From CAZIGM01 sp964538675 (GTDB lineage: Bacteria > Bacillota > Bacilli > Tepidibacillales > Tepidibacillaceae), in contig CAZIGM010000031.1 of NCBI GenBank assembly GCA_964538675.1, positions 1 to 22,702 on the forward strand: a stretch of DNA of 22,702 bases, written 5' to 3'. The notes under the pieces are model-generated. The model saw nothing but the letters and a program-made list of their open reading frames with translations. It ran no database searches and was not told the origin of the DNA. Positions 21,526-22,702 of this stretch are shown here, piece by piece. The translations under genes and the position numbers were made by a program. Within the stretch, counting starts at the first letter, position 1. Each line of letters opens with the position of its first letter.

Positions 21526-22596
21526 ATGAGGATTAGTGATTCTACAGTTAATATGTCAAGTCAAACGACTACCATTGAAAAACATACTAAGGAAGAAAAT
21601 ATAAAAATGTGGGTTGGTAACATTCCTGATTCTAGTAATGGTTCAGCAAATGTTTCGGAACAAGACATACTTGATATTTCAATGGAATCATTAGCGAAAC
21701 AAGCAATGGAAACTGATTCATTATGTAATATCAAGAAAAAGGACGAGGTTATCTTTGAGATAAGCGATAAGGATAAGCAAAAATTACTAGCTATTCAAAA
21801 GATGATTGAAGCACTGACTGGTAAAAAACTTAAATTCTATGTAATAGATAAAGTAACCTTGCGAAATAATATGAAAGAACCAGTAGCAGTTGAAAAAAAC
21901 AACAATAATAATAATCAACAGCAACAATATGGTTGGGGCTTGGAATATGATTATCATGAGTCTCATTATGAAAGTCAAGTGATGAATTTTAATTCTCAAG
22001 GAATAGTTAAAACGAGTGATGGAAGAGAGATTAATTTTTCACTCTCACTAAACTTGAGTCATGAATTTGCATCGAGTCAAAATATTAGTATAAGAGCAGG
22101 AGATGCTTTAAAAGACCCACTAATAATCAATTATGATAGTATTAATCCAAAACTGACAGAAGAAAAATATAGCTTTGATATAGATTGTGATGGAAGCCAG
22201 GATCAGATTTCCTTTGTATTAGAAGGAAGTGGATTTCTCGCACTAGATAAAAATGGTGACGGAGTAATAAATGATGGAAATGAGCTTTTTGGTCCACAAA
22301 CAAACGATGGATTTAAGGAACTTACTACGTACGACTCTGATGGTAACAATTGGATTGATGAGAATGATTCAATCTATGATAAATTACGTATTTGGACTAA
22401 AGACAGCGATGGTAATGACAAGTTGCTTGCATTAGGAGAAAAAGGTATTGGTGCAATATACTTAGGAAATATTGATACTTCATATGATTTAAAAAACAAT
22501 AGTAATCAATTAGATGGTCAAATTCAAAAGACAGGAATATTTTTAAAAGAAAATGGTGTAGCTGGAACAATCCAACATATAGATTTGGTAATTTAA
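21526..22596 (+). CDS. Protein with EF-hand-like Ca-binding loops (VCBS-type), unknown function
   Basis: The 356-residue protein starts at a GGAGGTGG site. The N-terminal half (to about 120) is Ser/Lys-rich and helical. An N6Q4 tract (125-134) separates it from a C-terminal domain of a family widespread in bacteria. Its marks are FDIDCDG, SGFLALDKNGDGVINDGNELFG (DxNxDG at 241-246, a calcium-loop pattern), TTYDSDGNNWIDENDSIYDKLRIW (270-290) and a C-terminal TGIFLKENGVAGTIQHIDL. No signal peptide or membrane segment is visible, although relatives are often linked to surface or secreted proteins. It is a single-gene unit with its own terminator. I cannot assign a function. Confidence 0.75.
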   Translation: MRISDSTVNMSSQTTTIEKHTKEENIKMWVGNIPDSSNGSANVSEQDILDISMESLAKQAMETDSLCNIKKKDEVIFEISDKDKQKLLAIQKMIEALTGKKLKFYVIDKVTLRNNMKEPVAVEKNNNNNNQQQQYGWGLEYDYHESHYESQVMNFNSQGIVKTSDGREINFSLSLNLSHEFASSQNISIRAGDALKDPLIINYDSINPKLTEEKYSFDIDCDGSQDQISFVLEGSGFLALDKNGDGVINDGNELFGPQTNDGFKELTTYDSDGNNWIDENDSIYDKLRIWTKDSDGNDKLLALGEKGIGAIYLGNIDTSYDLKNNSNQLDGQIQKTGIFLKENGVAGTIQHIDLVI

Positions 22597-22623
22597 GAGA
22601 AAAGAAAAAATTTAGTAGTCTTT

Positions 22624-22646
22624 AGCACCATAAATGGTGCTTTTTT
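22624..22646 (+). terminator. Rho-independent terminator
   Basis: The perfect 7-bp stem AGCACCA/TGGTGCT with loop TAAA is followed by a T run. Confidence 0.92.
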
Positions 22647-22691
22647 ACTTATAGAAATTAATATCTTATTTTTTAATAAAAAGGGAAGTTT

Positions 22692-22702
22692 ATGTTGATA
22701 TT
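22692..22702 (+). CDS. Possible start of a further gene, cut by the window end
   Basis: AAAAAGGGAAG is followed by ATG at 22692 and three codons. The spacing is right for a start, but too little is visible to judge. Confidence 0.25.

Noticed and set aside
1..22702. tRNA, rRNA, CRISPR arrays, complete insertion sequences or phage genes
   Set aside because: I found no cloverleaf-like sequence, rRNA segment, spaced direct repeats, transposase or phage gene.

Overview
The window is AT-rich, with tightly packed genes that all lie on the + strand, strong GGAGG-type ribosome binding sites and frequent TTG/GTG starts. It carries many endospore genes: SpoIVFA/SpoIVFB, a BofC-like protein, a Spo0B-like protein, a SafA-like LysM protein, a CotS-like kinase and a YheC/YheD-like ATP-grasp. 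This points to a low-GC, spore-forming Firmicute, most likely of class Clostridia. The genus cannot be fixed from the sequence alone. Gene order resembles the Bacillus/Clostridia neighbourhood rodA/min - spoIVFAB - rplU-ysxB-rpmA - spo0B - obg - pheB, followed by a safA ... bofC - ruvAB block.

Layout. Positions 1-891 hold the 3' end of a rodA-type SEDS gene, closed by a terminator. Positions 1028-4023 hold spoIVFA, spoIVFB and an RNase G/E gene. Positions 4024-7264 hold a three-gene insert: a YheC/YheD-like ATP-grasp gene and two unrecognised genes that I suspect encode spore-surface proteins. Two of its intergenic gaps carry nearly identical 28-bp elements that look like mother-cell sigma-factor promoters. 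Positions 7474-8602 hold a sigma-A promoter, an L21-type leader, rplU, the L27-processing protease gene prp (ysxB), rpmA and a terminator. Positions 8666-10697 hold a membrane-anchored Spo0B-like gene and obgE. Positions 10775-14620 hold an ACT/PheB gene followed by hom, thrC and thrB (threonine branch). Positions 14621-14875 are a repeat- and hairpin-rich gap. Positions 14959-17594 hold a LysM spore protein gene, a cotS-like kinase gene and nadE. Positions 17731-21230 hold bofC, ruvC, ruvA, ruvB and a CYTH-domain gene. Positions 21231-21525 are a second repeat-rich gap, containing an inverted relative of the first repeat and a REP-like remnant. The window closes with a Ca-binding-loop protein gene and its terminator.

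How the genes fit together. SpoIVFA/SpoIVFB are the membrane complex that processes pro-sigma-K, and BofC is known in Bacillus to restrain SpoIVB, the signal that releases SpoIVFB. The window therefore holds several parts of one forespore-to-mother-cell checkpoint, together with late-sporulation coat genes. Housekeeping genes for ribosome assembly (rplU, prp, rpmA, obgE), RNA decay (rng), recombination (ruvCAB), NAD synthesis and threonine synthesis are interleaved. The least explained part is the 4158-7214 insert. Its three genes, their duplicated promoter-like element and two proteins sharing a GY...PF-x-C beta-type domain look like an uncharacterised spore-coat or exosporium module.
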